Counted from the stretch's first letter, positions 47,538 to 56,692 are shown. The stretch: 64,000 bases of DNA from Marinifilum sp. D737 (GCF_026672275.1 NZ_JANQCD010000008.1:85596-149595); one strand, 5' to 3'. Made by a program: numbers and translations. The notes: a model not told the origin generated them from the letters alone.

Positions 47538-49172
47538 ATGCAAACCCCAATCACCCCATTCGAATCCATCGGCTTGTGTTTTAGCGGTGGAGGATATCGC
47601 GCCACTTTTTTTTCCTTGGGCGTTGTGTCCTATCTAAACAAAATTAGCTACCAGGGAGAGTCCTTATTGAGCCATGTAGAGGCTGTAAGTTCGGTTAGTG
47701 GCGGTTCTTTGCTGGCTGTGGCCTATGCAAAGGCTGTTCAGGAAGAGAATTTCGACTTCAATGCTTTCTACAAAGCTTTTTACCAGAACTTTGTACCAGC
47801 TAATGATAAGCTAGTAGAAGATGCTGTGGCCAAGCTGGAATCTGCCGAAGCTTGGGCGAAACATCCGTACAAGAAGCCTTCGCTCATCAATGCCTTTGCG
47901 TTAACCTATGCCGATATGCCCATTTTCAAGGGAGAGTTTGGAATGTTCAAAAAGAGTACTTCACCAAGTCTGAAACATGTTTGTTTTAATGCTACCGAGT
48001 TTTCGTATGGCAAAGCTTTCCGTTTTCAGAACGTGGGCGTGTTTGGAAATGGCAATTTGCGCTGTGCCGAAATGAACCAGCTAAGTGCCAGGGTACAGCT
48101 GGCCGATATTGTGGCTTCATCCTCTTGTTTTCCTATTGGTTTTGAGCCTTTGGTTTTCCCCGACGATTATATCCACGATCAAAAAGACTCACACTACAAG
48201 GCCTTAAAGCGTCTGCCTGATTTCTGCCATGGTGTTGGTGTAATGGATGGAGGAATTGTTGACAACCAGGGCATTGGGAGTATGGTGAACATTAGCAATT
48301 CCAAGCAACGCCAAAAACCATTGGATTTAATCATAGTAAACGATGTGGGCAGCAGCGATATGCAGCCCTGGCAAGCCGAAAGCACCAAGGATACCACTCA
48401 AATGTCGATCAAAGAGAAAGCCAAGAGTCTGTTAAAGTACGTTCGTGTTCATTGCTTGTATTGGTCTGTGCTGTTGGCAGGCATTTTGATCATGCTCATC
48501 AATTCTTTGGAACTAATTAAGGAGAGGGAGTGGTCGTCCTTATACGTTGTAGGAGGGGTTTTTACAGGAGTTGGTTTAAGCTTTACTTTAATAGGTGCCA
48601 TAGCGGGTCATGTAAAGAATGATATCCTACGCAAACTTAAAGCGGTATTCAGAAAGAATGTACCAGAGTCGCTGTTGGATGAAGTGAAATCCTTCCAGCG
48701 CCTGGATATCGACCTGGTAAAGCGCATGATAATAGAACGTGCCACATCGGGTGCCAAAATGATTAATAACGTTTTCCTGAAACAGATCAGATACCTGAAT
48801 TATGAGCTGCTGTACTCTTCGGAGGCTTTGAAAAACCGAAGAATTAGCTCGGTAATTGGTGAATTGAATGGGGAGAAGAAAAATAATGAAGAAATTTCTG
48901 CCCCTAAAAAACAATTGAAAACCGTTGCCATGATAGCTTCGGAAGCCCCAACAACACTATGGTGGAGCGAGGAAGATATCAAGCTGGATAGAATGAATTC
49001 CTTGATTGCCTGTGGACAGTTTACCACCTGTTACAACCTGATGAAATACATTTTAGAGCTGAAAAAGAGTGGGATAGAGGGTGAAGGTATGGAAGAGATG
49101 TACAAGGCCCTTAAAAAGGATTGGACGGCTTTTAACAAAGATCCAATGTTTATGGTGGATGCGCCTGAATAG
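47538..49172 (+). CDS. Patatin-like phospholipase with membrane helices
   Basis: Predicted lipid acyl hydrolase, 544 aa, with a Ser-Asp dyad. The oxyanion loop is CFSGGGYRAT (residues 14-23), the nucleophile elbow AVSSVSGGSLL has Ser54, and the catalytic Asp237 lies in GVMDGGIVDNQG. Unlike compact patatins it has two predicted transmembrane helices (about 308-330 and 334-356) after the catalytic domain and then a long helical C-terminal part. There is no signal peptide. It probably forms an operon with the four-helix membrane protein. Patatins serve in lipid turnover or as antiviral effectors; no nucleotide cyclase or other CBASS gene is present. Confidence 0.85.
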   Translation: MQTPITPFESIGLCFSGGGYRATFFSLGVVSYLNKISYQGESLLSHVEAVSSVSGGSLLAVAYAKAVQEENFDFNAFYKAFYQNFVPANDKLVEDAVAKLESAEAWAKHPYKKPSLINAFALTYADMPIFKGEFGMFKKSTSPSLKHVCFNATEFSYGKAFRFQNVGVFGNGNLRCAEMNQLSARVQLADIVASSSCFPIGFEPLVFPDDYIHDQKDSHYKALKRLPDFCHGVGVMDGGIVDNQGIGSMVNISNSKQRQKPLDLIIVNDVGSSDMQPWQAESTKDTTQMSIKEKAKSLLKYVRVHCLYWSVLLAGILIMLINSLELIKEREWSSLYVVGGVFTGVGLSFTLIGAIAGHVKNDILRKLKAVFRKNVPESLLDEVKSFQRLDIDLVKRMIIERATSGAKMINNVFLKQIRYLNYELLYSSEALKNRRISSVIGELNGEKKNNEEISAPKKQLKTVAMIASEAPTTLWWSEEDIKLDRMNSLIACGQFTTCYNLMKYILELKKSGIEGEGMEEMYKALKKDWTAFNKDPMFMVDAPE

Positions 49173-49373
49173 AATTGACTCGCATTTGTGTCTTAAAATC
49201 CATCCATGGCTAAGGGCAATTTTTACAATCTAGCCCCAATAAAAATTTTTATTGTACTTAAGAAATGCTTATATTGTTGAGCAATTGGAAAAATTTAAAT
49301 CAATAAAGTCCAATAGAATCAAATAAACTGGGGAATTTTTTATTATCTTCCCACTTTAATAAAGAAAAATTAT

Positions 49374-49646
49374 ATGAACAAGCAAGAATTGGTTTCAGCA
49401 ATTGCTGAAAAGGCAGGATTGTCAAAAGCGGATAGCGAAAAAGCATTAAACGCAATGATGGATTCAATTAAAGAATCTTTAGTGAAAGGTGAAAGTACTC
49501 AATTGATCGGATTCGGTACATTCTCAATCTCTGAAAGAGCTGCTAGAACAGGTAGAAACCCTCAAACTGGAAAAGAAATTCAGATTGCTGCTAAGAAAGT
49601 AATCAAGTTCAAGGCTGGTAAAGCTATGGACGAAGCGGTAAACTAG
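49374..49646 (+). CDS. HU-family DNA-binding protein
   Basis: Small histone-like protein of 90 aa that bends and compacts DNA as a dimer. The N-terminal helices (NKQELVSAIAEKAGLSKADS) and the DNA-binding arm (SERAARTGRNPQTGKEIQI) match HU/IHF closely, including the Arg-Asn-Pro tip. Codon use is typical of a highly expressed gene. It is a single-gene unit with a clear terminator. It could be annotated hup; there may be several HU paralogues in the genome. Confidence 0.95.
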   Translation: MNKQELVSAIAEKAGLSKADSEKALNAMMDSIKESLVKGESTQLIGFGTFSISERAARTGRNPQTGKEIQIAAKKVIKFKAGKAMDEAVN

Positions 49647-49669
49647 TATTACATTACTGGAATCCGAGC

Positions 49670-49698
49670 AGCTGCCCATTGGGTGGCTGTTTTTTTTG
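49670..49698 (+). terminator. Terminator after the HU gene
   Basis: CAGCTGCCC pairs with GGGTGGCTG (two G-U pairs), followed by T8. Confidence 0.85.
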
Positions 49699-49734
49699 TG
49701 CGAAATTTTCTGGCAGGAGGAAATGTATTAGTCA

Positions 49735-49767
49735 TAAAAAGAAGAGGCACAGTGTTTTGTGCCTCTT
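49735..49767 (-). terminator. Terminator after the SRPBCC/GyrI-like gene
   Basis: Ten-bp stem AAGAGGCACA/TGTGCCTCTT with a short loop; on the minus strand it is followed by CTTTTTATG. Confidence 0.85.
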
Positions 49768-49777
49768 GTGTAAATTA

Positions 49778-50701
49778 TTACTTTATTGCCATGCAAATGT
49801 CAGAAATCAAATCTTTTGGTTCTGTTTCCATTGGGCTGTTGCGGTAGAATTCCATAGGAGGAATTTTCTTGTTTTGTTTAAATTCTTTTGCTCTCTCCAT
49901 AGACATAATGGCACTCCAGCCATTCCCGGAAAGCTCGTAAGGGCCAATGTGACGTACGGTTTGTACTTTGGTAGCCGGAAGATTTCCCTTGTGCATTCCG
50001 GCAGGTATGCTTTCAGGATCTGATTTGATTCCAACTCCAGAAGTATATACTACCCTGTTTTTGTTGAAATCGAACTTGTGATATACCGAGAACCAGTCGC
50101 AGGTAACGATATCTTCGTTTTCTTTTGCGAATTCTGCCAGCTTTTTAAAATCAGCTTCCATTACCTCACCAATATTATCGATGGTGCATTCATTCTTCAC
50201 TCCAACGAAATTACAACCTTCAAATTGCGATTCACCAAGAAACTCCAGCTTAGCTTCTACTGTATCTTTTTCGATATAATCTTTCAGCATCAACAAACCA
50301 CGATCGTAATCCATTCCAATTAAGCGTTCCATCATGTTTTTCATCCAGAACATGAAAAATGGAAGAGAACCTTCCATGGTCCATGTCAATTTGGTGGTGT
50401 TGTCATCAACTTTTTCGATGATAAAGTCACTTTTCGATTGTGATTTCCATGGTTTTAAAAATTGCAAATCATATTTAATTACCGATTCTTCTTCGGCAAC
50501 AATTTTAATGATTCCGGATCCGATACGTTTTCCTTCCCATTCGTGGGTTTTGCCATTATCAGAAATGCTGTCTTTAGCTTCAGGTTCCAATATGAACCAG
50601 GGCGACCAGGCTTTCCAGTGATTAAAATCAGCAATAATAGTTTTTATCCTGTCAACACCAGCAGCAATGGTGATCGATTTTTCAATATAAGTTTTAGGCA
50701 T
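49778..50701 (-). CDS. SRPBCC-domain protein with C-terminal GyrI-like ligand-binding domain
   Basis: A 307-residue soluble two-domain protein. Residues 1-145 form an SRPBCC (START-like) hydrophobic pocket (ADFNHWKAWSPWFILEPEAK is the typical start), and residues about 155-305 a GyrI-like/effector-binding domain (FVGVKNECTIDNIGEVM, ATKVQTVRHIGPYELSG, WSAIMSMERAKEF). Both domains bind small amphipathic ligands, and neither has a DNA-binding part. A WYL-type repressor gene lies 249 bp upstream on the same strand and another GyrI-like gene follows that, suggesting a ligand-sensing or sequestration module (inference). Confidence 0.85.
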   Translation of the reverse strand: MPKTYIEKSITIAAGVDRIKTIIADFNHWKAWSPWFILEPEAKDSISDNGKTHEWEGKRIGSGIIKIVAEEESVIKYDLQFLKPWKSQSKSDFIIEKVDDNTTKLTWTMEGSLPFFMFWMKNMMERLIGMDYDRGLLMLKDYIEKDTVEAKLEFLGESQFEGCNFVGVKNECTIDNIGEVMEADFKKLAEFAKENEDIVTCDWFSVYHKFDFNKNRVVYTSGVGIKSDPESIPAGMHKGNLPATKVQTVRHIGPYELSGNGWSAIMSMERAKEFKQNKKIPPMEFYRNSPMETEPKDLISDICMAIK

Positions 50702-50949
50702 AGGTATTTTATTTTAGGTAATTCGTTTAGTATATAAAGCTTTGTTTATTTGATGATTTTAAATCAGATTCTTAAAGTTATAAAGAATAAGAAGTTGTTA
50801 CAAGAATAAATTGCTTAACAGGTTTGTATGATTATCAAGTTCAGAATCGTAAAAACAGCAAGAGTGTGCTTACAATTAATGTTATGAACTTCCTACATAG
50901 TTTAATAATATAGAAAATAGTCATTGGATGATTTGAATTCAAATTAAGC

Positions 50950-51903
50950 TTAGGCGTCTCGGTATTTTTCGTGTAATTTTTTCACCATTTCGCCCAGCAT
51001 ATTTTTTAAATTGGGTGGAGAAAGAATATCAACTTTATCTGTCATTGCTAAAACCCAGCGAGCAAAACCGTTTAAGTCAGGATTCAGAAATTTCATGTTT
51101 ACGAATTTGCCATCTTCCTGCTCACTTAAGTATCCATACCAATATTTGGCTTCGTGAATATACAATGCCATTTGTTTCTCCATTCTTAGTTCGATTTCGA
51201 AGCTTTGGTACTGCTCTTTTTCGCGTGCCAGATATTCTTCGAAAGCTTTGTCTAAAATACGATGAGAAGTTTCCTCACTAACTTCCAGATTTCGTATCCT
51301 ATCGAGTCTAAAATCACGATAATCACCTCTTAATCGGCAGTAAGCAATTAAGTGCCAGTTTAAGGCATAAAAAAGCAATCCAATGGGTTCTACTTCGCGC
51401 AAAGAATGTTCTTGCTTGTAATGGGCAAAGTATTTCAATTTTAGCACTTTCGATTTTACCAAAGCTTGCTGTATGTCTTGAAGATATATGGAATCTCTCT
51501 GAGGAATTTCATAAGGACCATTAAAAACCTTCACTGAACTTTCCAGTTTCTCCAACATGGCTTTGTCTTCGGTTTTCATTACCGATTTGATTTTGTACAA
51601 AGCATTTTGAAAAGATTGATCGATGGCTTTATCGGATGTGTGTGGAATTAACTTACCTGCAATCAAAATGGCAGAAGCTTCTTCGTTTGTAAACATGATA
51701 GGAGGCAAGGAGTAGTTGTCATCAATAAAGTATCCAACACCTGCCTCGGCACCTATGGGAACACCGCCTTCTTCCAAAGCACGGATATCACGATAAACGG
51801 TTCTTAGGCTAATGCCAAATCGATCCGCTATTTCTTGCGCTTTAACAACCTTTTTGGTCTGCAATTGCGTTAATATTGCCTGTAATCTGTCAATTCTGTT
51901 CAA
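50950..51903 (-). CDS. YafY-type HTH and WYL-domain transcriptional regulator
   Basis: A 317-residue regulator. The N-terminal winged HTH (1-60) has the DeoR/HTH_11 pattern AQEIADRFGISLRTVYRDIRALE; the middle contains the WYL domain (about 135-215, REVEPIGLLFYALNWHLIAYCRLRGDYR), and the C-terminus the WCX extension. Such proteins repress genes and respond to nucleic acid or small ligands. It is flanked by two GyrI-like genes, which are likely targets. The usual start MNRIDRLQAIL is present. Confidence 0.9.
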   Translation of the reverse strand: MNRIDRLQAILTQLQTKKVVKAQEIADRFGISLRTVYRDIRALEEGGVPIGAEAGVGYFIDDNYSLPPIMFTNEEASAILIAGKLIPHTSDKAIDQSFQNALYKIKSVMKTEDKAMLEKLESSVKVFNGPYEIPQRDSIYLQDIQQALVKSKVLKLKYFAHYKQEHSLREVEPIGLLFYALNWHLIAYCRLRGDYRDFRLDRIRNLEVSEETSHRILDKAFEEYLAREKEQYQSFEIELRMEKQMALYIHEAKYWYGYLSEQEDGKFVNMKFLNPDLNGFARWVLAMTDKVDILSPPNLKNMLGEMVKKLHEKYRDA

Positions 51904-52080
51904 AACTGATATTCCTTAGCTTTAAAATTAATAACCTGGGTGCGATTTAAAATATTGTCACAGTTTACACTGGTTTTGAGTAGAAGTTTTCTCAAATATT
52001 CTTTCAGATTTTTTTACAGCAAATCGTGAATAAATCTGATTTTCTGTGTCGAATATTTTTATTCGAACTCAGGTTAAAGA

Positions 52081-52113
52081 GGAGTGCAGCCGTGAATTGA
52101 AAACTGGCACTCC
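52081..52113 (-). terminator. Hairpin after the small GyrI-like gene
   Basis: Seven-bp stem GGAGTGC/GCACTCC with a long loop, just downstream of the stop; on the minus strand it is followed by TCTTTAA. Moderate strength. Confidence 0.5.
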
Positions 52114-52120
52114 CATATTT

Positions 52121-52579
52121 TTAGTTTACTTGAAATTGTATTTCAGTAATGTTATTCTCAGGTTTATCGAAATCACAATTGATGTATAGTTCTCGGCAAG
52201 ATTGTCCCGGAACTATATTTTCTGCTTTCATTTCTTCTGTTAATGCTTCGTAAGAATCCTTAAGCTTTTCCCATGATCCCAAGTGGGTTTTCTTTACATG
52301 CTGATATTCTTCCAGTTTTTCCAGTTTAAACTTCTCACTGCTAAATGCATTGCCAAATGTGGCAACGGGCAGACAAATCTTCAACTCAAATTCTTCTAAG
52401 GTAACACAAGTTTCCCATTTGTAGATCCAATATTGCGGACCTGAAGGATGTAATCCTGCATTCACAGCTTCTTGAACAATCTCTTTTGGAAAGTCTTCAA
52501 TGTTTTTCATTAAATCTTCCAAACTTGTTCTCACGACTTTTGACAATACTGTCATTTCCGGTGCTTTTGTTGTCTTCAT
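52121..52579 (-). CDS. GyrI-like small-molecule-binding protein
   Basis: A 152-residue single-domain protein resembling the effector-binding fold of AraC-type regulators and GyrI. Typical elements are the two halves beginning PEMTVLSKVVRTSLEDL and YQHVKKTHLGSWEKLKDSY, and the terminal strands ELYINCDFD and TEIQFQV. No DNA-binding part. It probably binds a hydrophobic cationic compound. It lies upstream of the WYL regulator gene, 217 bp away, on the same strand. Confidence 0.75.
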   Translation of the reverse strand: MKTTKAPEMTVLSKVVRTSLEDLMKNIEDFPKEIVQEAVNAGLHPSGPQYWIYKWETCVTLEEFELKICLPVATFGNAFSSEKFKLEKLEEYQHVKKTHLGSWEKLKDSYEALTEEMKAENIVPGQSCRELYINCDFDKPENNITEIQFQVN

Positions 52580-52720
52580 AATTTCCGTTTTTAAATTAAC
52601 AATAGAACAAAGCTAAATGACAGTAGTGACAGCATTATGTCAGTAGGATTTTATATTTCTGAAAAAACAGTAAATGTTTATCATTTTTTAGGTTCAAAGG
52701 CGAGCAGGTGAATTGAAAGC

Positions 52721-54331
52721 CTACCATATTGTTTTTTTCACTTCGCAACCAATATTAATCTGATCACAAACATGATTGGCAAAACCATATCCAGCTTCTG
52801 AATAGATGTCGTAAACTGCATCTACATTCATTTTTTCCAGTTGTTGTCGCTCATCTTCAAATCGGGCAATGGCTGCAATGTTTCCTTTGTAAGGAGTCTT
52901 TTTTAATCGTTCTACCGAGAAAAGATTGGATGCATGATCGTTCATGCAAAGCATTACCAAACGCACTTTGTGGTTCTTTGATTTCTGGAAAATGTTTTCC
53001 CAGAATTCACTATCTGCCGCATCATCCTGTTGGATGTTTTTGCCCTCTTTCTTTAATCGCTGAACCACATCGTAATTGTAATCAAGCCCAAGTACTTTTC
53101 GGCCATAGGTTCTATTTAATTGCTCGTATACTGCCATTCCCAGCTTACCCATACCAAAAACCAAAATTTCTGCATCGCCAATATCAAAAGCTTTATCGTA
53201 AACCAATCGTTTATCGGTCTCGAATTTTTTCAAATGCTTGCGAATTCCTGAGTATATTTTGTGAGCATTCGAGTTTAAAGGCGATGATATGATAAAGGTT
53301 ATGGCAACCGAGATGGCTATGGATACCAACCAATCGGAAGGAATTAGACCTTTGCCCACTGCAATGGAGGCTACTATCAGCCCAAACTCACTAAAATTGG
53401 CCAAAGCCAGCGATGTAAAGACCGAGGTTCGTGCACGCACTTTAAACCTGGTTAAAACCAAGAAGTATAGGATTACCTTGAAGTTTATGGCTACGGCGAG
53501 TATCAGGGCAAGAATCAACATCTGCAAACTTGGTAAGCCAATTAAACCAATGGAGAGAAAGAAGCCAATCAGAAAGATGTCTTTGAAACTCATTAAAGAA
53601 TCGGCCAACTCTTTTGCTTTCTTGTGATTGGAAATCAAGATTCCAACTACCAAAGCTCCCAAATCGGCTTTTAAGCCAACAAATTTGAACAATTCGGCAC
53701 CTACAACAAAGGCCAGGAAAAAGCCATATAGTATTAATATCTCGCCATGACCAATTTTTTCCAATATCAGTAACAGAACAGGACGGATGATAACAAATAG
53801 AACAGGTAAGCCTATGGCCCAATAACTTGGAAGCTTTCCTGCTACCAATACAATATAGAAAACGGCAAAAATGTCTTGAATAATAAGTATCCCAATGGAC
53901 AATACCCCGTATGCTGATTTTAATTCACTTTTCTCTTCCAGAATTTTTACTGCATAAATGGTACTTGAAAAACTGAGTGCAAAACCGATGATTAATGCTT
54001 GCTGCCAGGTAAAATCAGTAAATATATGTAGTGAGGTATAGCTTAGTCCAAATAGAATAACTGCCATGAGCAGGGTAACCAGTAACATATGAATGGACGC
54101 ACCTCCCCATATTTCGCGATGCAACAGGTCTTTGATTCTTAGTTTTAATCCAATGGTAAACAGAAGAAGAGTAATCCCCAAATCGGAAATATTTTGAATT
54201 AAATCATCAGATTCTGCGCCAAAATATTTCAGTGTAAAGCCTGCCAACAGATAGCCTACCAAAGGAGGCAATCCAATTAATTTTACAATAAGTCCTAAAC
54301 CAAAGGCAATAGCCAACCATACCGGATCCAT
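52721..54331 (-). CDS. KefB/CPA2-type cation:proton antiporter with TrkA-N domain
   Basis: Inner-membrane monovalent cation:proton antiporter of 536 aa. About 12 helices (1-370) form the Na+/H+ exchanger fold (GLPPLVGYLLAGF start, VGLKADLGALVVGILISNHK with the ion-site Asp, FFLSIGLIGLPS). The C-terminal cytoplasmic domain is a TrkA-N/RCK Rossmann fold (ILVFGMGKLGMAVYEQL, about 390-398 onward) that binds NAD(H) or related ligands and gates transport. KefB-like proteins export K+ during electrophile or pH stress. It is a single gene divergent from flavodoxin. Confidence 0.9.
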   Translation of the reverse strand: MDPVWLAIAFGLGLIVKLIGLPPLVGYLLAGFTLKYFGAESDDLIQNISDLGITLLLFTIGLKLRIKDLLHREIWGGASIHMLLVTLLMAVILFGLSYTSLHIFTDFTWQQALIIGFALSFSSTIYAVKILEEKSELKSAYGVLSIGILIIQDIFAVFYIVLVAGKLPSYWAIGLPVLFVIIRPVLLLILEKIGHGEILILYGFFLAFVVGAELFKFVGLKADLGALVVGILISNHKKAKELADSLMSFKDIFLIGFFLSIGLIGLPSLQMLILALILAVAINFKVILYFLVLTRFKVRARTSVFTSLALANFSEFGLIVASIAVGKGLIPSDWLVSIAISVAITFIISSPLNSNAHKIYSGIRKHLKKFETDKRLVYDKAFDIGDAEILVFGMGKLGMAVYEQLNRTYGRKVLGLDYNYDVVQRLKKEGKNIQQDDAADSEFWENIFQKSKNHKVRLVMLCMNDHASNLFSVERLKKTPYKGNIAAIARFEDERQQLEKMNVDAVYDIYSEAGYGFANHVCDQINIGCEVKKTIW

Positions 54332-54574
54332 AAGTAGTGTTTTTTAAGAGATTAAGTTCCGCGCCCTTTTGCGGAATTCTAAAAATAGATAAATCTTCTG
54401 CAATGAGCAATAATATTTGCTAATGATATATAGGTATATCTATGGGTGCAAAGATGTGATTTATTTGATGAATTCCCACTTATGATTAAGTGTGGTTTTT
54501 ATTATTGTATTGATTCATAAGATACTTAACATGTATAAAAAGTTGCAAAAACATAAAATCACAACAAATAGCGA

Positions 54575-54605
54575 TTGATGAACATTCAAATGCCCTTTAC
54601 TTTTG
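54575..54605 (+). promoter_or_regulatory. Flavodoxin promoter
   Basis: TTG (54575-54577), 20 bp, TACTTTTG (54598-54605): a full Bacteroidota promoter. The predicted start at about 54612 lies 23 nt before the ATG at 54635 and rules out the earlier in-frame ATGs. Confidence 0.7.
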
Positions 54606-54634
54606 TCGGTATATTTAATCTAAATAAGAACAAA

Positions 54635-55141
54635 ATGCAAAACATCGGAATTTTTTACGGTTCATCTACCGGGAATACAGAAGCAGTAGCAAAAAAAATA
54701 CAAGAAGAATTTGGAGCAGATATCGCATCAACCATTGATGTTGTTGATGCAAGTGCAGCAGATCTTGAAAAGTTTAACAACCTAATTTTAGGAACTTCTA
54801 CATGGGGGATTGGCGATTTGCAAGATGATTTTGAAGGATTTCTATCAGAAATTACAAATGCCAATATGGATGGTAAAAAAGTTGCCCTATTTGGATTAGG
54901 AGATCAGTATTCCTATTCAGATTCATTTGTTGATGGTATGGGTGAGCTATATGAGACATTGGAAGAACAGAACTGTGAACTGGTTGGGGAAACTTCTACT
55001 GATGGTTATGAATATGATGCTTCAAGAGCTGAAAAAGACGGTAAGCTGGTTGGATTGGCTATCGATATCGAAAATCAAGATGACCAAACAGCGGATAGAG
55101 TAGCAGATTGGGTTGCGGAACTTAAAAATCAATTTAATTAG
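54635..55141 (+). CDS. fldA: Flavodoxin, long chain
   Basis: FMN-binding low-potential electron carrier, often used in place of ferredoxin when iron is scarce. The FMN phosphate loop is IFYGSSTGNTEAVAKK at residues 5-20; the aromatic FMN-stacking loops are STWGIGDLQDDF and GLGDQYSYSDSFVDGMG, the latter with the 20-residue insertion of long-chain flavodoxins. The product is 168 aa. The start at 54635 is set by the fold and by the promoter ending at 54605. A DUF2023 gene follows after 6 bp in the same operon. Confidence 0.95.
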   Translation: MQNIGIFYGSSTGNTEAVAKKIQEEFGADIASTIDVVDASAADLEKFNNLILGTSTWGIGDLQDDFEGFLSEITNANMDGKKVALFGLGDQYSYSDSFVDGMGELYETLEEQNCELVGETSTDGYEYDASRAEKDGKLVGLAIDIENQDDQTADRVADWVAELKNQFN

Positions 55142-55147
55142 ATAAAG

Positions 55148-55534
55148 ATGAAACTAACTTGTTCGGATTATAAGACTGCTGACATGCAGATTTTGATTCA
55201 CCACGTTTACGAATACAACAAAGGATTAAGAAGTTTGGTATTGCATACCATGCATAGCAGTGAGAAGGAAAAAACAGAAAATTTATTACAGCGCAAGGGG
55301 ATTAGTTATTTTCTGCAAACTGTTAACGAAAACAAGATAAATGTATTTTTTGGGAAACAGGAATGCATTCAGATTGTGAGATCCTTTGGAGACAAATCAT
55401 TGTCTGATTTCACAGATGAACAGGATTTTATTCTGGGAATTATGCTTGGCTATGATAGAAATCAGCAATATGAGAGATACATTAAACGAACGGGAATCAA
55501 TAGCGAACTTATAAATGCGAAGTTAGTTGGTTAG
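55148..55534 (+). CDS. DUF2023 family protein
   Basis: A 128-residue cytoplasmic protein of the DUF2023 family, which is characteristically encoded next to flavodoxin in Bacteroidota and Helicobacter relatives. Recognisable stretches are ILIHHVYEYNKGLRSLVLHT and KINVFFGKQECIQIV. Family members are usually about 100-120 residues, so the ATG at 55184 (MQILIHHV) is an alternative start. The function is unknown; the tight link (6 bp) to flavodoxin suggests an accessory role in its redox chemistry or regulation. It ends before a strong terminator. Confidence 0.85.
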   Translation: MKLTCSDYKTADMQILIHHVYEYNKGLRSLVLHTMHSSEKEKTENLLQRKGISYFLQTVNENKINVFFGKQECIQIVRSFGDKSLSDFTDEQDFILGIMLGYDRNQQYERYIKRTGINSELINAKLVG

Positions 55535-55568
55535 ACATATAAAGATTTTTTCTTTTGCTATTAATTCG

Positions 55569-55615
55569 ATACTCACCCTAGACAGCCATACTGCTCTTTG
55601 GTGAGTATTTTTTTG
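55569..55615 (+). terminator. Terminator after DUF2023
   Basis: Nine-bp stem ATACTCACC/GGTGAGTAT with a 22-nt loop and T7. Confidence 0.85.
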
Positions 55616-55920
55616 ATGTGATTTTTTGTGTAAAAATCATAACATATGGTGATTGCAGATGCGATTTTAGATCGCTTACTTTGCTATTGTTCAATTTATT
55701 CAAATCACCTGACATTTGATATTAGACTTGGATGATATGATCAAAAAATTACAAGATGTTGAATATTTAATCTCGCCATGATTAAAATTATATTTAGTGT
55801 TATTTAGTAGTATTTTCACCATTTTGTTATGTAGTATAGATGTAGTTCGCAATAGGTTAGTTTTCACTGCATCACTCAGGTTTTACCCCAATGGAATTTT
55901 TCTGTTGGGGTATTATTTTG
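55616..55920 (+). other. Gene-free stretch ending in an orphan terminator
   Basis: No reading frame of note. At 55884-55912 the stem TACCCCAA/TTGGGGTA is followed by TTATTTTG, although the previous transcript already ended at 55615. It may mark the 3' end of an unannotated small RNA starting somewhere at 55650-55830, or be a second terminator. Confidence 0.5.
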
Positions 55921-56035
55921 ATTGATTTTTCTAGAACAATTGCTAAGTTGACTTTGTTTATTGATTGGTATTTAGTTTGAGTTTAAATAAGCATTAAATT
56001 TAATAAACTAAAACAGGGGATTGATAGATTTCCCT

Positions 56036-56043
56036 TACATTTG
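56036..56043 (+). promoter_or_regulatory. Candidate -7 element for ferritin
   Basis: TACATTTG matches TAnnTTTG and lies 35 bp before the ferritin ATG. A TTG upstream at 56021 has only a 12-bp spacing, so the -33 part is weak. Confidence 0.4.
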
Positions 56044-56078
56044 AATGAAATTAGAAAACACAAAAAAGATTATACATT

Positions 56079-56588
56079 ATGGCTATCAATAAAAATGTTG
56101 AGAAGATTTTGAATGAGCAGATTAATGCTGAATTTTGGTCGGCTTATTTCTATTTGTCAATGTCTAACTATTTTAATGCGAACGGAATGCCAGGTTTCGC
56201 AAACTGGATGAAAGTTCAGTTTGAAGAAGAAACTTTCCACGCTATGAAAATGCTTGACTTTGTTAATGAAAGAGGTGGACGTGTTATTCTTCAACCAATT
56301 GCTGAAGTTCCTTCGGAGTGGGATGGTGTTGTAAACATTTATGAGGAAACATTAGCTCATGAAGAAAAAGTAACAAGCTTGATTAACGAATGTGTAAATG
56401 TTGCGATTGCAGAAAAAGATCATGCAACTGTAAACTTTTTACAGTGGTTTGTTGATGAGCAAGTTGAGGAAGAAGCTGGTGTAGGTGAAATTCTTGACCA
56501 ATTAAGAATGTTCGAAGGAAAAGGACATGGTCTTTATATGATGGACAAAGAATTCAAAGCAAGAACTTTTGTTGCTCCTGCTGAGTAA
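56079..56588 (+). CDS. ftnA: Bacterial non-haem ferritin
   Basis: Iron-storage protein forming a 24-subunit shell that oxidises and stores Fe. The 169-residue four-helix bundle carries the ferroxidase ligands in EQINAEFWSAYFYLSM (Glu near residue 17), EEETFHAMKMLDF (Glu and His near 50-54) and FLQWFVDEQVEEEAG (Glu and Gln near 127-131). It has no haem-binding Met as in bacterioferritin. Placement after flavodoxin and DUF2023 suggests an iron-responsive neighbourhood, although no Fur box was identified. It is a single-gene unit. Confidence 0.96.
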   Translation: MAINKNVEKILNEQINAEFWSAYFYLSMSNYFNANGMPGFANWMKVQFEEETFHAMKMLDFVNERGGRVILQPIAEVPSEWDGVVNIYEETLAHEEKVTSLINECVNVAIAEKDHATVNFLQWFVDEQVEEEAGVGEILDQLRMFEGKGHGLYMMDKEFKARTFVAPAE

Positions 56589-56610
56589 TCCATACAGAAA
56601 ATAATATAGG

Positions 56611-56647
56611 AAAGGATGTCTGGTTGATACCATGACATCCTTTTTTT
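56611..56647 (+). terminator. Terminator after ferritin
   Basis: Nine-bp stem AAGGATGTC/GACATCCTT, 13-nt loop, T7. Confidence 0.9.
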
Positions 56648-56692
56648 GTATCTGATGATAAAAAGAATCTATCTTTAAGGGAAAATTTTATC

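Noticed and set aside
47538..49172. CBASS operon around the patatin
   Set aside because: No cyclic nucleotide synthase, E1/E2-like or other CBASS gene lies nearby.
54575..54634. Earlier ATG start for flavodoxin
   Set aside because: The promoter element ending at 54605 places the transcript start after these codons, and flavodoxins begin at the FMN-loop strand.
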